From Apricaphanius iberus (Eukaryota > Chordata > Actinopteri > Cyprinodontiformes > Aphaniidae), in assembly GCA_028564705.1 (NCBI GenBank), contig JAPXFQ010002662.1:806001-870000 (forward strand): a stretch of DNA of 64,000 bases. The letters run 5' to 3'. Numbering within the stretch: position 1 is the first letter of the stretch; each line of letters starts with the position of its first letter. The translations under genes were made by a program, and so were the position numbers. Under the pieces are notes generated by a model. It was not told the origin of the DNA. It saw nothing but the letters and a program-made list of their open reading frames with translations, and searched no databases. Below, one piece after another: positions 22,085-31,950 of this stretch.

Positions 22085-25023
22085 GTAAATGTTTGGCTAA
22101 TTTAAGAATAGTTATCAATTAATACTTATTTAAATGCTTTTTATACAAATAAGCGTGAATTTGTGCTCTAATGAGGCTTGTGTGTCAGATTAAAAGAACC
22201 TTTTGAAAATAAAAACCTGTAAGCAGGTATTAAACATACTTTTCAATCGGCCCACATTTCTACATATTTTTATGATTATTATATTATTATTTTTCTGATG
22301 TATTTTTCTAATCTACAATGTATTTTCATTGGCTGTGAGCTGAAATCGATCATAATTAACAGGAAAAAAAGGCTCAACAATATCAATTCGTGTGTAATTG
22401 GTCTATATATGTTCCACTTCGTGAATTGAATTTTTGAAATTGAAAGTTGTAAGATATTCTAATTTATTGAAATGGACTGTATATTTTTAAATACACACCC
22501 CCCACCCCAAATCAAGCAAAGACTCACGGCAATCCTATTTTCCCAACTTCTTAGCCGATTTTATACCAAAATTAAGTTTAAACTTTCCTTAAATAAAAAA
22601 GTCTTGTTTATATCATCTTTGACTTTCAAACGACACACTAACAAGGCAAATCAAATGCTTTTCACTGTTGGATGGAAAATAAACTAACCCTTTAAATAGT
22701 CAAAAGTTGTTTCCCCTTTGAGGTACCCTGACTGCTGACTGACAAGTAAAGCATTGAATATTTTATTTTTTTTAATCCCCTGCACTTTAGAGATGCATCG
22801 ATTGAGATTTTTCTGGCCAGCACAGAATATACCACATATTGAGCCTGGGTTAGGCTTCTCCGACCGCAAATTTGCACTCAGACACAGATGTATTGACTGA
22901 GACGTTTTTTGTTTATAGTACTCCGTTTTCTCCTCTCCACTCCCTTGTTTTTTTCAGCGTTGCTCGACCAAGACAGCAAGGTGGTGATAACTTTTTATGG
23001 CGTCTCTGCCTACTATCACAGCGCCGTTTCAGTTTTTTCTAGGCTTGTGAAGGCATTTCTTCCTCAAGGAGCAATGAATGAAAGAAAGTTTCATTTAAGC
23101 TGTAAAGCTTTTTACTAGAAGTGCAGCTCATAGAATACTCTAAAAACTCATGGAAACAAACACAGCAGCCTTTTTTGTTGTTTTCCTACACCTCCTTGTG
23201 TTTAAAATCGGCAAAACAACAGATTAGATAAATTATCCTGTCAATATGAAGCATATAGTGGCGAAACGCTGCATTAATTACTGATTACAGCGACTATAGA
23301 GCCACGTTCTGGTGATGCGATCTCTGGCTGTTGCTGAAACTGACCAATCAGATGCATACGCTCTTGGTTAACGGATAGTTAAAAATTGGGCCTCTACTCT
23401 GTGCGTTCCTGCGTAGGTGACGGAGAGCCTTTGCGTTGACGGATAATGGCGTTGCGTCAATCCGTCACAGTCAAAACGGAGAAGCATAAACCAGGCTTTA
23501 GAGAAAAAAATGAAGACGTAGCATTACGTCAAACAGAAAAAAAAAGACCAATAACCTCCATTTGTACAATCACTAATCAAGGGAATATTGGCTGATCCTG
23601 ATCTCTGGCCGACTGATAAATGCACCTTTTCATTTTTTAGTTCAACTGAAATTAGGTGGATTCATAAACCACTATCTTCATAAGAACCTGAAGCCCTTTT
23701 TTTCAAACATATATGACTTGGTCTGTTGTCTTCATCATGTAAAGGACTTTGAATTTCCTTACAGCTTTAATGAACTAGACAAAAACAAAATTGTCTTGCC
23801 TCATAAAAGAGGAAAAAATAGAGTGTAAAGTGACAATCGGTAGGTAGGTCAGACCTTTAAAAAAAAAGGGCAGAAAACAGGAAAAAAACAACTGATTGTT
23901 GTCTAGTCAATGAAAGATTGTATTGGTATGTAGAATAATTAACTGTTGACAGTGCTTCAATGGTGTTCATATGCAGAACAGCTCATACAGATCACAGATT
24001 GCTACAGACGAATTAAAGGACACACTACAATAACTTTTATGCAAGTCGTGTCACTATCTACAGCAGAAGTCCAACCCTAAAGCATCACATCAACGCAATT
24101 TTAATGTTAGTGTTCACATATTCACATAACCTACACGTTAGGTAGGCTGAAAGTTCTTCTACTAAACCGATAACTCGGGTGACAGTGAAAAAAGCCTCGA
24201 GGGAAGTATGAATAGTTCCTAATCAGCCTGATCTAAGGTATGCGAAACGGGGAACAAAGAGGAGGAGAAGGAAAGGAGTGAAAAAAACTCCAGGCTATCA
24301 CTTGAGTTGGAGGTCTAGAAATAGCTTATAAGTGTGCGGTATCAGCGACCCTCTGCCGGCATGCCAGCTGGTCGGGAGTGACAGGGAACAGCTGGCGCAC
24401 ACATAGTAAAGATAGCTCGGACGTGATCGAGTATCAAATAATAGACGGTGACAGAAAGTGGTAGCGTCAGTTCAGAAACCTGGCTGCGTGCTTTTTTTTA
24501 ACAAAAACGTCTACATAAAAATATACATTCAAGTTCTAAAGCTCATACAAACCCCTAAAAAGAGGATGAATGTTGCCTGGATACAGTGTTTACTCATCAT
24601 CATCAGACGTCAACTGTTTGGTAACTAGCAAGTGAGCTAGCTTTCAGCTAAGTAAGAAAACACCCATAATAAAACAAAATGTGGGGCGAAAAACCTCACA
24701 TTTGTTTAATAATCAAGATATCGTTAAGCAGACATTATTTTTTTCCTCTTAGTGTTCAACAAATGTCGTCAAAAAGTATTCAGACCGGCTAGCAGCGTTA
24801 GCTTAGCTTGCTAATCTGGGCTAGCTCTGCGCCTGCAGGCTATTGAACACCAATATAATGGATCCAGAGTCAGTTGAAAAAACAAGCTTTGCTCCCATTT
24901 GTTTCAGGAGAACAGCAAACACTTGGTGGTGAAACGTTAAGCATCCCGGCGTTCATTTAAACCGGTATTTACCTTGTAATAAGCGCCGTTGGAGCCACGG
25001 ACCTCCACCGCCAGTTCTTCCAT
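6180..25023 (-). CDS. fxr1: FXR1, FMRP-family RNA-binding translational regulator
   Basis: Eighteen coding exons total 2088 nt (695 residues plus stop). Going 5' to 3' on the minus strand: 24973-25023, 20534-20586, 20357-20450, 20200-20271, 19954-20102, 19761-19854, 19539-19655, 19269-19439, 16016-16094, 14443-14552, 13321-13407, 10408-10639, 9962-10055, 9694-9815, 9380-9586, 9022-9099, 6508-6590, 6180-6374. Every phase joins, and exons 1-11 have the lengths I remember for human FXR1. Domain order: two Agenet/Tudor domains, KH0, KH1 and KH2 (two GxxG loops), a leucine-rich export signal, an RGG-like region and a basic, disordered C-terminus ending VVNGLS. Family knowledge: cytoplasmic RNA granule and polysome protein, important in muscle. 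FXR1 rather than FXR2 or FMR1 is chosen from the C-terminus and from its neighbours DNAJC19 and TTC14. Confidence 0.95.
7050..7265. repeat. dispersed element copy in FXR1 intron 16 (shared with 43614-43960)
   Basis: The wording AATAAATAGAAATGTGCATATG, then a T-run, ACTTTGATCA, and later TATAGAACTGAT recurs at 43700-43870. Two degenerate copies in one window mark a dispersed family. The copy at 43614 starts TAGGGTTGTAACGGTAC, a hAT-like inverted-repeat end. Confidence 0.5.
7292..7840 (+). mobile_element. copy of the GGGATGCA inverted-repeat element, interrupted
   Basis: The left part (7292-7450: TTAGGGATACACCAATAC, GGGCCGATACCGTTCTAATG, ACTTAAAATGTGGAAACT) and the right part (about 7722-7835: TTGAAATTTTAGTTTT, CAGAAAATAAAATCTGTCTACC) match continuous stretches of the copies at 21325, 25405 and 57495. 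About 270 bases of unrelated sequence (7451-7720) separate them, so another insertion or rearrangement split this copy. Confidence 0.55.
7890..8450 (+). repeat. high-copy teleost interspersed repeat
   Basis: The block containing TCATCTCAAGGCACTTTACA, GGAATCCCAGCAGATTGCG, AGCGACAGTGGAGAGGAAAA and AAGAAACCTCCAGCAGAACC is a repeat I recognise from many fish genomes. It contains short open frames that are not genes. Family name not assigned. Confidence 0.55.
9022..9099 (-). CDS. fxr1: FXR1 exon 16: 78-nt basic cassette exon, probably alternative
   Basis: The exon is in frame (26 codons) with both borders in phase 1, so it can be skipped or included freely; without it the protein would be 669 residues. 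It encodes [20 protein letters not shown] and then PEERQP. Mammalian FXR1 has an 81-nt muscle-enriched cassette with the same [10 protein letters not shown] core, linked to nucleolar targeting, and FXR2 has it constitutively. Alternative use here is inferred from that homology. Confidence 0.85.
9333..9366. repeat. (TA)n microsatellite just inside FXR1 intron 15
   Basis: A TA run of about 34 bases begins about 13 bases beyond the exon 15 donor splice site (9379 on the minus strand). It is close enough that length variation could affect recognition of the donor used when exon 16 is included or skipped. Confidence 0.9.
9380..10055 (-). CDS. fxr1: FXR1 exons 13-15: acidic/serine stretch, RGG-like box and basic cluster
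   Basis: Exon 13 (9962-10055) carries [20 protein letters not shown], a strongly conserved family block. Exon 14 (9694-9815) encodes a run of RG/GG repeats ([19 protein letters not shown]), the RGG-like RNA-binding region; it is more RG-dense than I remember in mammalian FXR1. Exon 15 (9380-9586) carries [20 protein letters not shown] and the basic [13 protein letters not shown] cluster. All joins keep the frame. Confidence 0.92.
10408..10639 (-). CDS. fxr1: FXR1 exon 12: export signal plus Gly/Arg-rich segment in one exon
   Basis: A 232-nt exon encodes residues 360 to about 437. It opens with the leucine-rich [19 protein letters not shown] (nuclear export signal of the family) and closes with [14 protein letters not shown]...TGYG. 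In mammalian FXR1, as I recall, these parts are adjacent. Here 37 residues lie between them, rich in Gly, Arg and Glu, then Asn, Ala and Ser. FMR1 and FXR2 have extra residues at the same place, so the insertion may be ancestral. The acceptor could be AAG/GAG or, three codon bases later, GAG/GTT; both stay in frame. Confidence 0.88.
10797..10920 (-). other. exon-like segment in FXR1 intron 11, phases identical to exon 12
   Basis: On the minus strand a long pyrimidine-rich tract ends in TAG at 10921-10923. An open 124-nt segment follows, encoding [20 protein letters not shown] and then about 21 more residues to RRRRSGYG. It ends GGATACG before GT, the same bases as the end of exon 12. It starts in phase 0 and ends in phase 1, exactly as exon 12 does. 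Its QLEEALTQI resembles exon 12's QIDEQLRQI. The donor GTGTAG is weak. It could be a mutually exclusive exon, a decayed duplicate, or chance. I do not know this sequence from FXR1 elsewhere. Confidence 0.3.
11101..12789. mobile_element. TTAA-flanked DNA transposon in FXR1 intron 11
   Basis: The left end reads TTAA-AGGGGACATAT (TTAA at 11101-11104) and the right end reads ATATGTCCCCT-TTAA (TTAA at 12786-12789). That is an 11-bp perfect inverted terminal repeat inside a TTAA duplication, the target-site signature of piggyBac and Kolobok superfamilies. No transposase frame was found in the 1681 bases between, so it is non-autonomous. The GGGATGCA-type element at 11145-11465 is nested in it, so that one arrived later. 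Confidence 0.7.
11145..11465 (-). mobile_element. inverted copy of the GGGATGCA element, nested
   Basis: Read on the minus strand it gives GGGGTGCACCAAAACATG, GGCCAATACC, AAGTGTTGAAACTTC and CAATTCATTGCATTTTTGTG, in the same order as the copies at 21325 and 25405. It lies wholly inside the TTAA-flanked element. Confidence 0.6.
12830..12960. repeat. fragment of a common fish retroposon-like repeat
   Basis: CTGTGGAGAAACCTGGAGTACC, CAGGCCGGGATTGGAACCCAG and the following words match the better-preserved copy at 31690-31950. The GGGATT-GAACCC core resembles a tRNA-type B box. Confidence 0.5.
13321..19854 (-). CDS. fxr1: FXR1 exons 6-11: KH0, KH1 and KH2 RNA-binding domains
   Basis: Exons of 94, 117, 171, 79, 110 and 87 nt encode residues about 140-359. 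KH1 carries the GxxG loop GSHG at residues 235-238 in the context [19 protein letters not shown]2 carries GKNG at 298-301 in [18 protein letters not shown]; the isoleucine of IQEIV is the position whose change (I304N) disables FMRP. Exon 9/10 splits the codon for the first glycine of KH2. Both RNA-binding loops look intact. Exon 11 ends YLN where I recall Lys in mammals. Confidence 0.94.
13645..14270. mobile_element. inverted-repeat element built on ACTTTTACTTGAGTA words
   Basis: The left side has TACTTTTACTTGATTGAT and the right side TACTTTTACTTGAGTACAC, with CTTGAGTAAA words between. I recognise this as a dispersed non-autonomous element of fish. It lies in FXR1 intron 10. Exact ends were not resolved. 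Confidence 0.45.
15330..15715. mobile_element. GGGATGCA element copy in FXR1 intron 9
   Basis: It starts TAGGGATGCAACGATACCAC and ends GTACCGTTACATCTCTA, roughly inverted ends. The interior shares TTGCATTTGTATCGGTTCATG, GGTATCGGTTAA and CAACAATTTTATTTTG wording with the other copies. No coding potential. Confidence 0.6.
17036..17160 (+). repeat. 3' tail of a fish LINE-like retroposon
   Basis: GGCGACCTGTCCAGGGTGTA, CCAGCCC and a final GATAAGCGATAGAAGATAGA plus GATGGAGGGA run form the familiar 3' end of a non-LTR element in fish. The same words recur at 45720-45800 and, reversed, at 44380-44460. Confidence 0.6.
18040..18156. mobile_element. 117-bp inverted-repeat miniature element
   Basis: The ends are perfect 11-bp inverted repeats, CTGTCCCAATC at 18040-18050 and GATTGGGACAG at 18146-18156. 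The interior has no open frame. A miniature transposon is the simplest reading. Confidence 0.6.
19954..25023 (-). CDS. fxr1: FXR1 exons 1-5: N-terminal Agenet/Tudor domains
   Basis: These exons encode residues 1 to about 140. They begin [17 protein letters not shown] and carry the [20 protein letters not shown] and [13 protein letters not shown] blocks typical of the tandem Tudor (Agenet) fold. In this family the fold binds methyl-lysine and protein partners. The start ATG (25021-25023) is chosen because it precedes the conserved [12 protein letters not shown] opening; no upstream in-frame exon was sought. Exon lengths are 51, 53, 94, 72 and 149 nt. Intron 1 is about 4.4 kb. Confidence 0.94.
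21325..21712 (+). mobile_element. GGGATGCA element, best-preserved copy
   Basis: It starts TTAGGGATGCACCGCTACTG, carries GGTTAAAGTTAACCGATAC, AATTAAAATGTGGAACCG and AAGCAGAGAAGAAAATAAAA, and ends near GCCCCGCCCTAA. At least five other copies in the window share this order of words. No transposase. It is non-autonomous and the superfamily is unresolved (hAT-like is my guess). Confidence 0.6.
22028..22082. repeat. (AAT)n microsatellite
   Basis: About 18 uninterrupted AAT/ATA units lie in FXR1 intron 1. They create an artificial poly-asparagine frame that is not a gene. Confidence 0.95.
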
Positions 25024-25250
25024 ATTGGACACGCAAAGGAAGCTGGGACGACAGGTGTTCCTAAATGCGTCGCTGGGGGCTGAAATTATAAAAGCGGACG
25101 AACGACTGGCTTTTGTTCTGCTTTTTCTGTTTACTTTTTAACCCTCATTGTTCAATAATTAGTTGACATCGCTGTGATGTTATAATACGCGCTCTTAGAA
25201 GTGCAGATACAGATGCGCATGCTCAATCAGATTTGAACCGAACTAATAAA
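25024..25250 (-). promoter_or_regulatory. FXR1 5' untranslated region and presumed promoter
   Basis: This is the sequence just upstream of the FXR1 start on the minus strand. It is less AT-rich than its surroundings and contains TTTATAA about 80 bases before the ATG (near 25085-25100). The transcription start is not determinable here. No other gene starts nearby, so it looks unidirectional. Confidence 0.35.
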
Positions 25251-25404
25251 GGGCGCACAGCATGAAAACTACACAAAACAGGATTCGTTGAACCAAAAAT
25301 AAATTGATGCTTCTTATTAATCTAAGAACTCTTAAACTGAAAGGAATCCAATTATATTTACAGTTTCCATATGATTCAGAGATCCCAAGCCAATAGAAAA
25401 ATTC

Positions 25405-25720
25405 AGTATGCACCAATACCAATACTGATATTGGGCCGATATACCGTTCTAATGTACTGAACCAATACTTAAAATGTGGAAACTGGAATAATTTCACAGA
25501 AAGTATTTATTTTTCACCGGAAATTTTAGTTTTGTGGTCATTTTTATATAATCTTTTTTATATAATTCACAATAATCTGTTCCAACAAGCAGAAAATAAA
25601 ATAAAACCTGTCTTTCAATTCATTGCATTATTTTGTGTGTGATAGAATTAGTATTAGTACTCAGATTCATGTATCAGTATCGTATCAGTTTGAAAAAAGT
25701 GGTATCATTCGGTCCCTAGA
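25405..25720 (+). mobile_element. GGGATGCA element copy upstream of FXR1
   Basis: The order TGCACCAATACCAATACTGA, GGGCCGATATACCGTTCTAA, ACTTAAAATGTGGAAACTGG, AAGCAGAAAATAAAATAAAA, then CATTCGGTCCCTAG at the right end, matches the copies inside FXR1 introns. It lies about 380 bases upstream of the FXR1 start. Confidence 0.6.
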
Positions 25721-25974
25721 AGAAAGTCGAAGAAATCTTACCTATGACGATCTGAAAAGTGTGGTGTGTATTTGTATTTAGCACCATGTAGTTAATCATT
25801 TGTAGAAAACCTTTCCAGACCATTGAAGATCCCTGTTTTTTAAGGCATCTCTCTACACTGAAATATGTCTTTGCTCTGCTTTGGAGAAAAGTCAGAATGG
25901 ATGGAGTTTGGAACAGTAGTCTATACCTCTTTCCACAGATTCCACATCAGATTATGACCTATCGTAACTCTGAC

Positions 25975-26362
25975 ATGGGGATATAGGCGATATGGCACAA
26001 AAATAAAATCTCAGATTTATTTCATACCAAATCCGATTTCCGATTCTAATCTCTTTTTTTCTAACCATGCTGTCTTAAAAAGAAATTGCAGGTGACTGTA
26101 AATATTTTAAAAATGTGCCTTTATTTCAATCTTCCTGTCATGGACCTGACCTGAATTCAAAGTCCAACCTAAACCAAGCTGTAAACTATCCTTGCCAAAC
26201 AAGATCGTAGGTCTATAATGAGCTATGGAAGTCAAATGGTTCCACTGTCAAAAAAAAAGAATACATAAAATACAAAAATAAATAATAAAAATTGTGATTT
26301 TTCAAAAATGTAGATTTCATAAACAGAAAATGTGATTAATCAACTATTTATCGACTAGCCCT
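25975..26362. mobile_element. degenerate inverted-repeat element
   Basis: GGCGATATGGCACAAAAATAAA at the left and CTATTTATCGACTAGCCCTA at the right are the kind of ends seen on fish hAT-like miniature elements. The interior is AT-rich and non-coding. Ends are approximate. Confidence 0.35.
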
Positions 26363-28110
26363 ACTCTGCATGTTGAAGGTTGTTGTTCTCCTGGAAGGTG
26401 AACCACCAACGCAGTTTAAAGCCTTCTGCAGCCACTAGGAGGTTTTCACTGGATTACCATGTGTTTAGCTTCACTCATCTCCCTATTAAACTCCCATAGT
26501 ATGATGCTGCCACCACCATGATTGGAACAATGAGATTGGTGTGCTAATGGTGATGACCTGTGTTAGTTTTCAGCCACACAAAGCATTTTGCATTTAAACC
26601 CAAAAATATGGTCGCATCTGACCTTATTCCACTAGAAGAATTCTAAGGTTTTTATTTCATCCATGTCTTTCTTATTGCCTGTCTTAAATAAAAAGGCCAG
26701 ATTTTTACAGCTAATAGTTGACCCAGTTGTCAACAGATTCTTCACTCGGAGCTCAGGTTTCTCTGCAGTACCCCAGAATTGCTTTAGGTCTCTTCTTGTC
26801 CGGACATTTGTGGGGAGGACTGCATTCGCACATGAAGAAAGCTTTATGATATATATTCAAAGTGTAGGATATTGTTTAATTACCTAACCTTTAATAATCT
26901 AACCGTGTTTTAAAGCCCGCCACCACTTCATCCCTGACCTGTGTGCTCCGCTCCTTGCTCTTCAAGATGTTGATTGTTCACAGATGTTCTGTAACAACCT
27001 CTGAGACATTCCACACAACAGCTGGATTTATAATGAGATTAAATAACCAAATGATACGGAAACACGGAACAGATTTGCAGTGCATTAAATAGGTTCCTAC
27101 GCTTGTTTTCTGGGGAAAAGTTACATTTTTACTATTTCCTTTATAACTGGTAAGCATGCTAAAGCCATTCAACATTTGCATATAGAGTGGTTGATGGGCA
27201 TGTGCATAGTGGAGGTAGTAACCATTTAACAATGCAAAAGCTTCCTTGCAGCATGAGGTAACTTACTGAAAATTTTACCAGGTTATAGAGTCTTTATTTT
27301 ATCAAAAAAGGGAAACATGCAGACTCACAAGTATCCTGCTCTGTTGTGCGGTGCAACCTCGGTATACCAATTTATCTGTGGTTTTATCTTTAATATTTGA
27401 ATAGTACTTTGTTTTGGTTCTATGAACTGTCTATAATGTTATATTTTTCTTGACACTTAAATTCTGTTCTATTAACCCTAAGCCTAACCTTTTGCTACTG
27501 TTACAACCGAATATTCCCTTGTAGTACAATAAAGGATTGTTCTATTCTATTCTTGATTCTATTCTATTCTTGATTCTTTATTTGCCTCAAGAAGTTTAAA
27601 TAAAGGAATCACTGCACACTTGCCCTTGGCAGCAATATTGGTAAACCTAATTTAGAAATACCCTTTATTGTCTCAGAGTGAGGAAATTCAGATGTACCAG
27701 CAGCAGGTTAAAGTTAAACACAAGAACAAAGTTGAAAAATATAAAAACATAAAAAAGGGCAAAATAATAACCTAAAAAAATTCATTTATTACAAGTAGCA
27801 CCCTATTTCATACCCTGTTTATAAGAAATGTGCTACTGAGTAGGGTCATGTAAAAAATGTGCATATAGTAAATATTTGTGCATAGAAAACAACAGACTTT
27901 TGAGAAAGAATGAAAAAGACTGTAAATAACAGCAGGGATGTAAACACCTAATGAGTTAGGAGCAATGACTGTCATAAAGTCCAACAGCTGCTGGGAGGAA
28001 GGATCTGCAATAACGGTCCTTTGTGCACAGATGCAGTCGTCTCTCACTGAACAAACTCTCCAGTTCTGTTTTAGCATGGGGTAGGAGACATTTCAATAGA
28101 GCCAATGTCA
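26363..28110. other. intergenic DNA with retroposon-like fragments
   Basis: No gene was seen. 27520-27585 carries a (TTCTA)n-type tail after CAATAAAGGATTG, like a LINE 3' end. 27650-28080 contains CTTTATTGTCTCAGAGTGAGG and AAAGTCCAACAGCTGCTGGG, words of a dispersed fish repeat. Confidence 0.4.
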
Positions 28111-28390
28111 TCCTACAAAAAAATATTTAGTGAGCCACCAATTGCGCAAGTTCTCCCTTTTAAAAAGATGAGCGAGGCCTGTAATTTTCTCCATATGTAT
28201 ATCTCAACTATAAGAGACAAAATAAGGGGGGAATATCACATGATCTGGGTTTTAAACAGTTTATTTGTAAATTATGGTGGAAAATAAGTATTTGTCACCT
28301 AGAAACAAGAATGAATTCTGGCTCTCAGACCTGTAACTTCTTCTGTAACAGGTTCCTCTGTCTTCCACTCGTTCCCTGTAAAATTGACAC
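28111..28390 (+). mobile_element. single terminal repeat of a Tc1-like element, same family as 37067-38256
   Basis: AAAAATATTTAGTGAGCC, ACCAATTGCGCAAGTTCTCC, AAAAAGATGAGCGAGGCCTG and GGAAAATAAGTATTTGTCACC parallel the terminal repeats at 37067-37200 and 38000-38256. There is no transposase and no second end, so this is a solo end. Confidence 0.6.
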
Positions 28391-28699
28391 TCACTGCACA
28401 CAAATTTGAAATGATATTCTGAGAAAAAAAGAAGGCCTATTATTTTCTTTTCAATATAACAATAAAAGTAAAAAGCAATAGTCTTGAAAAGACAATAAAC
28501 AAATGTATTCTGCAGTTTTTTTTGTTTTCATCTTCATGCTCTTCAGTCAATTTATAACTGAAGTCTTCCTTTGTACATTATTACTGAAGTTTTTGTGTCC
28601 ATGTGGACCTACTGGTGTTTTACCACTTTGTTTACACACAGAAACACATATGCTGTCTATGTTCATTAATAAAGCTAGCCTAGCACTTTGATATTTTGC

Positions 28700-29025
28700 A
28701 AACGCAAGGCCCCCAGCCCGCCATACCCATTTATGTGGCCCTCTGAACCCTAGAGGAATATATAAATAGACCCTTCAAGTTCTATTTCTGTGCACATAAA
28801 TACTATTTTATTAGTCTAATCAAATCAGTGTTTATTTGAAAAGTATAATTTCCTTTTAATTTCTAGAAATACTACTCAAATCCAGATAAAGAAATGTATT
28901 AATATTTAAAGTGTTTGTTAGTTTCATAGTTTTATCCTTACTTTCTGCCACAACTGGCCCATTAAGGACATTCAGGATCTTGGCGTGACCCAAAATGAAA
29001 ATGAGTTTGACACGCCTGTTGTAAA
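28700..29025. mobile_element. hAT-like (Charlie-type) miniature element
   Basis: On the minus strand the right end reads AGGCGTGTCAAACTCATTTT, then TGGGTCACGCCAAGATCC, a well-known vertebrate hAT-like terminal region. The left side has GGCCCTCTGAACCCTAG near 28740. No transposase. Confidence 0.5.
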
Positions 29026-29354
29026 CAATTGCAGCGCGGCGCAGGTGAAAGCAGTACATCACAGTGAATCACAGTCTGCTGTCTGTTCCATCTATGTACG
29101 GATCGGAATCCATTAGGTAGCAGCTTAGGGAGGATGTAGACGATAGAAAGTGTATCGTATTTGATCTGTGAGAGAAATATATATATATATAATTCAGTAC
29201 ACGGCTTTCCCTTTGCTTGTTAAAGACCTATAAGCCCTAATGAAAAACACATTAAAAGCTTAAAACTTATAAAAAGTGGATATTTTTGAATGATTTGAAG
29301 ACTAGTAAAGACAGATTTAATTCCACATCAAAAGTTTAGGAAGAAAATTAAAGA

Positions 29355-30025
29355 AGCACTCTGTAACTTTTCAGATATTTGCCCTCTATCGCCCTCTTAA
29401 GGCTTGTGGCGTAATGTCACTGTAATAAAATCAAATCTCTATGGAGCACATCCATCAAGGCCAGTTTACTGATGGTTTTATAACCTTGCTAGGCAAATAA
29501 ACAAAGTGTATCAAACAGTTTTCCCGGCACTGTATTACATCATCACGCCCGACCAAACAATAACCCCTGAACAAGTATTTATTACATTCCAATCCAGTGG
29601 TAACGAGGCTAGTTCACCATCTCTATTACATCCTGTTAAATCTCTAATAGCTCTCCAGTGAGGAAAAGCCAGGCCAATATTGACCTTGTCTTGTCTCTTG
29701 CTCTATCACTTTTTCGTTTATTTGCTTCTTCTGATAGCGTCGGGTTTGGTTTATTTGGTGGATCTGCCAGGGCTCAAGCCTTAAAACTGGTGGTTTGTTT
29801 ATATCACTTTGGTAGCGTGTTGCATACTGCCGTAAAAAAAACCCTCAGTCCGTACTTCCGAAAGGCATTCTGGGAGAAAAAACTTGTATAGTGCCATTTT
29901 TTAGTAGCGGGACCCTCCCAGGCTGTGAAAGCTCCAAACATGAATATATGAGATGCTGGTGTGCCACCAGAAATGTTTTGAAAACACATGTTTTTAAGGT
30001 ATAAAACATGTGAACCGCATCTTTA
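29355..30025 (+). repeat. dispersed repeat, copy 1 of 2 in this window
   Basis: The start CACTCTGTAACTTTTCAGAT, then TCAAGGCTTGTGGCGTAATG-like wording, and the end TTTTGAAAACACATG-TTTTTAAGGTATAAAA are shared in order with 51967-52380. It carries a short open frame (29658-29891) that I treat as accidental. Confidence 0.6.
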
Positions 30026-30359
30026 AAATGGAATATAGGGAAACTGTTCCCAAGACTTCTACCATTTAAGAGGCAACACAGTTTTTCAGAATGTAAGTTT
30101 TCTTTATGCTTATTTAGCTGTTTAGCTTGCTTAGCTTGCTTAGCTGCCTTATTTATCTAAAAAGGGACAATGCACGGTTATCAAAAATAAGTCATTCTAT
30201 CTTGTAGGTAAGCTTATTTTTGTCTGCAGTTCCTGGCAGGATGATAGTGTAAAACAGGATTAAAACTTTCAGAAAATCTCTTACATCTTAAACGTTATGT
30301 TAACAGAGTTACAGATTAATCAAAAAAGTTTTTCTTTGTGTGAAAACTTTTAAAACTTA

Positions 30360-31690
30360 AGTGCTAGGGAGTATTTGAATGGATCTCACCTGTTCTTTGG
30401 GAAAATGTGAATTCAATGCGCTAATTACGTTCACCTTGTGATGCTGCTGTGAGTGCGAGTCAGGCCATGGTAATGCTGAGTTGTGACATTTGCCATACCA
30501 TGACACATTTCTCTCCTGATGAGAGTTAATTCTTTTAGCATGAACACAACTGCCATAATCATTGAAGGGTAAAAGAGTGTGTGCATCCATCCATCCATCC
30601 CAGATTTCAGCAAAGCAGATAAATCTAGTTATCCATGTGAGCTGTTCCCTATATTCTTACAGTAGCCGTATTTTCGGATGCACTTCAAACGCCTCATTCA
30701 CGCAAATCTGAGGCGCAAATGAAGCAGAAAACCTCTTTAACAACACAAATCTTCTTCTGATGTGGGACCCTATCGCGTGTCAGTGCGCTTCTCCATTGAC
30801 TTTACATGTAAACCGAATGCCTACGACGCTTCAAACGCTTCAGGGGTGGTTTTAAGGTCGGGCCACAGGGGCACTGGCCCCTGCTGAAATGAACCAAATA
30901 GTCATTTACCTTTATTTATGAAATGCCTGATTTATCTTGTTTTGTAGATATATCTATTAAACGTTTAACAATTAAATGGAACACATAAAAGGTAAAGAAA
31001 AAACATTAGACCCATAAATACATTCAGTAGTCATAGTCAAGAGTTAACTGCAGGTATTCAAACCAAAATAAAAGATTATTATTTAAAAAAATGTTGCATC
31101 GAAGTTTCTTATTCCTTAATTCCTTTCAATGGATAGTTTTCCCTAAATTGTGACATTTTGAAGCATTATAAAATGTGCTAATTAAGGTAGCCAAGGTCTT
31201 TCTGTATCTTATATGCCATGATAGTCCACAAGTGTAGTTTTTGTCCTAATAAAACACTGTATTTTTCAACTAGTTGATTGAATAAGATCAGCGTAAAATC
31301 TTCCCGAGAGAGCCAGTATGTTCAGTTGTTAAAGGGCATTACTGAGCCTTCTCTTGGAGTCCCTTTCATTATCTTCCTTTGACCAGCCAAGATATTCTTC
31401 TCTTGTTGTTTTTTTTTTTTTCAACCAAAAATTTACTTAAAAACGAATACTATATGTGGCTTTAAAAAACTGTATGTGATGCAAAAATTTGTTTAAATGC
31501 TGTTTGTGTTTGTATTTTGTCAACAAACTAAAATGCACGCAATATTACATTAAAGTTTTTACAACATGGGTGGTTAAATCTATATGCCTCACCAAAACCG
31601 GCAATTGTGTGTAAGGCTGTTGGACTAATACCTGGCCTCTTTATAAATATTTTATAAACATTTCTTACCGGTGCAAACACAGCACCCGCA
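30360..31690. other. intergenic, unassigned
   Basis: 30360-30575 is less AT-rich than its surroundings and free of recognisable repeats, so it is a weak conserved-element candidate. A (CATC)n run lies at 30585-30600. 30660-30860 has look-alike words to DNAJC19 intron 2. Nothing coding was seen. Confidence 0.25.
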
Positions 31691-31950
31691 GATCATCATC
31701 ATCACTGGATGAGAGTCCATGGTAGGGCAGCACACAGACACTCAACTATGCACCCACACCTGAGTGCAATTTAGAGGGACCGTTTCAACTAAAAGTCAAG
31801 TTTTTTACACTGTGGGAGGAAGTGGGGGTACCCACAGAGAACCCACACACGCACAGGGAGAGCTTGCAAACTCCATGCAGAAAGACCCTAGGCCTGGATT
31901 TGAACCCAGGACCTTCTTGTTTTAGGACAGTGCTGCTAAATGTTGCCTCA
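31690..31950. repeat. common fish retroposon-like repeat
   Basis: CACTGTGGGAGGAAGTGGGG, AGAACCCACACACGCACAGG, GCAAACTCCATGCAGAAAGA and TTTGAACCCAGGACCTTCTT are the hallmark words of a very frequent repeat in fish genomes. Fragments also occur at 12830 and, reversed, near 45590. Confidence 0.6.

Larger units (their letters stand above)
20587..24972. other. FXR1 intron 1
   Basis: This is a 4.4-kb intron without visible exons. It holds an (AT)n(AC)n run at 21255-21289, a GGGATGCA element at 21325-21712 and an (AAT)n run at 22028-22082. An element end (AGCATAAACCAGGCTTTA) lies near 23503, and a less AT-rich stretch at about 24100-24970 toward exon 1 could hold promoter-proximal regulatory sites. 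Confidence 0.5.

Noticed and set aside
21901..22122. Open frame containing a long poly-asparagine run
   Set aside because: It is produced by the (AAT)n microsatellite at 22028-22082.
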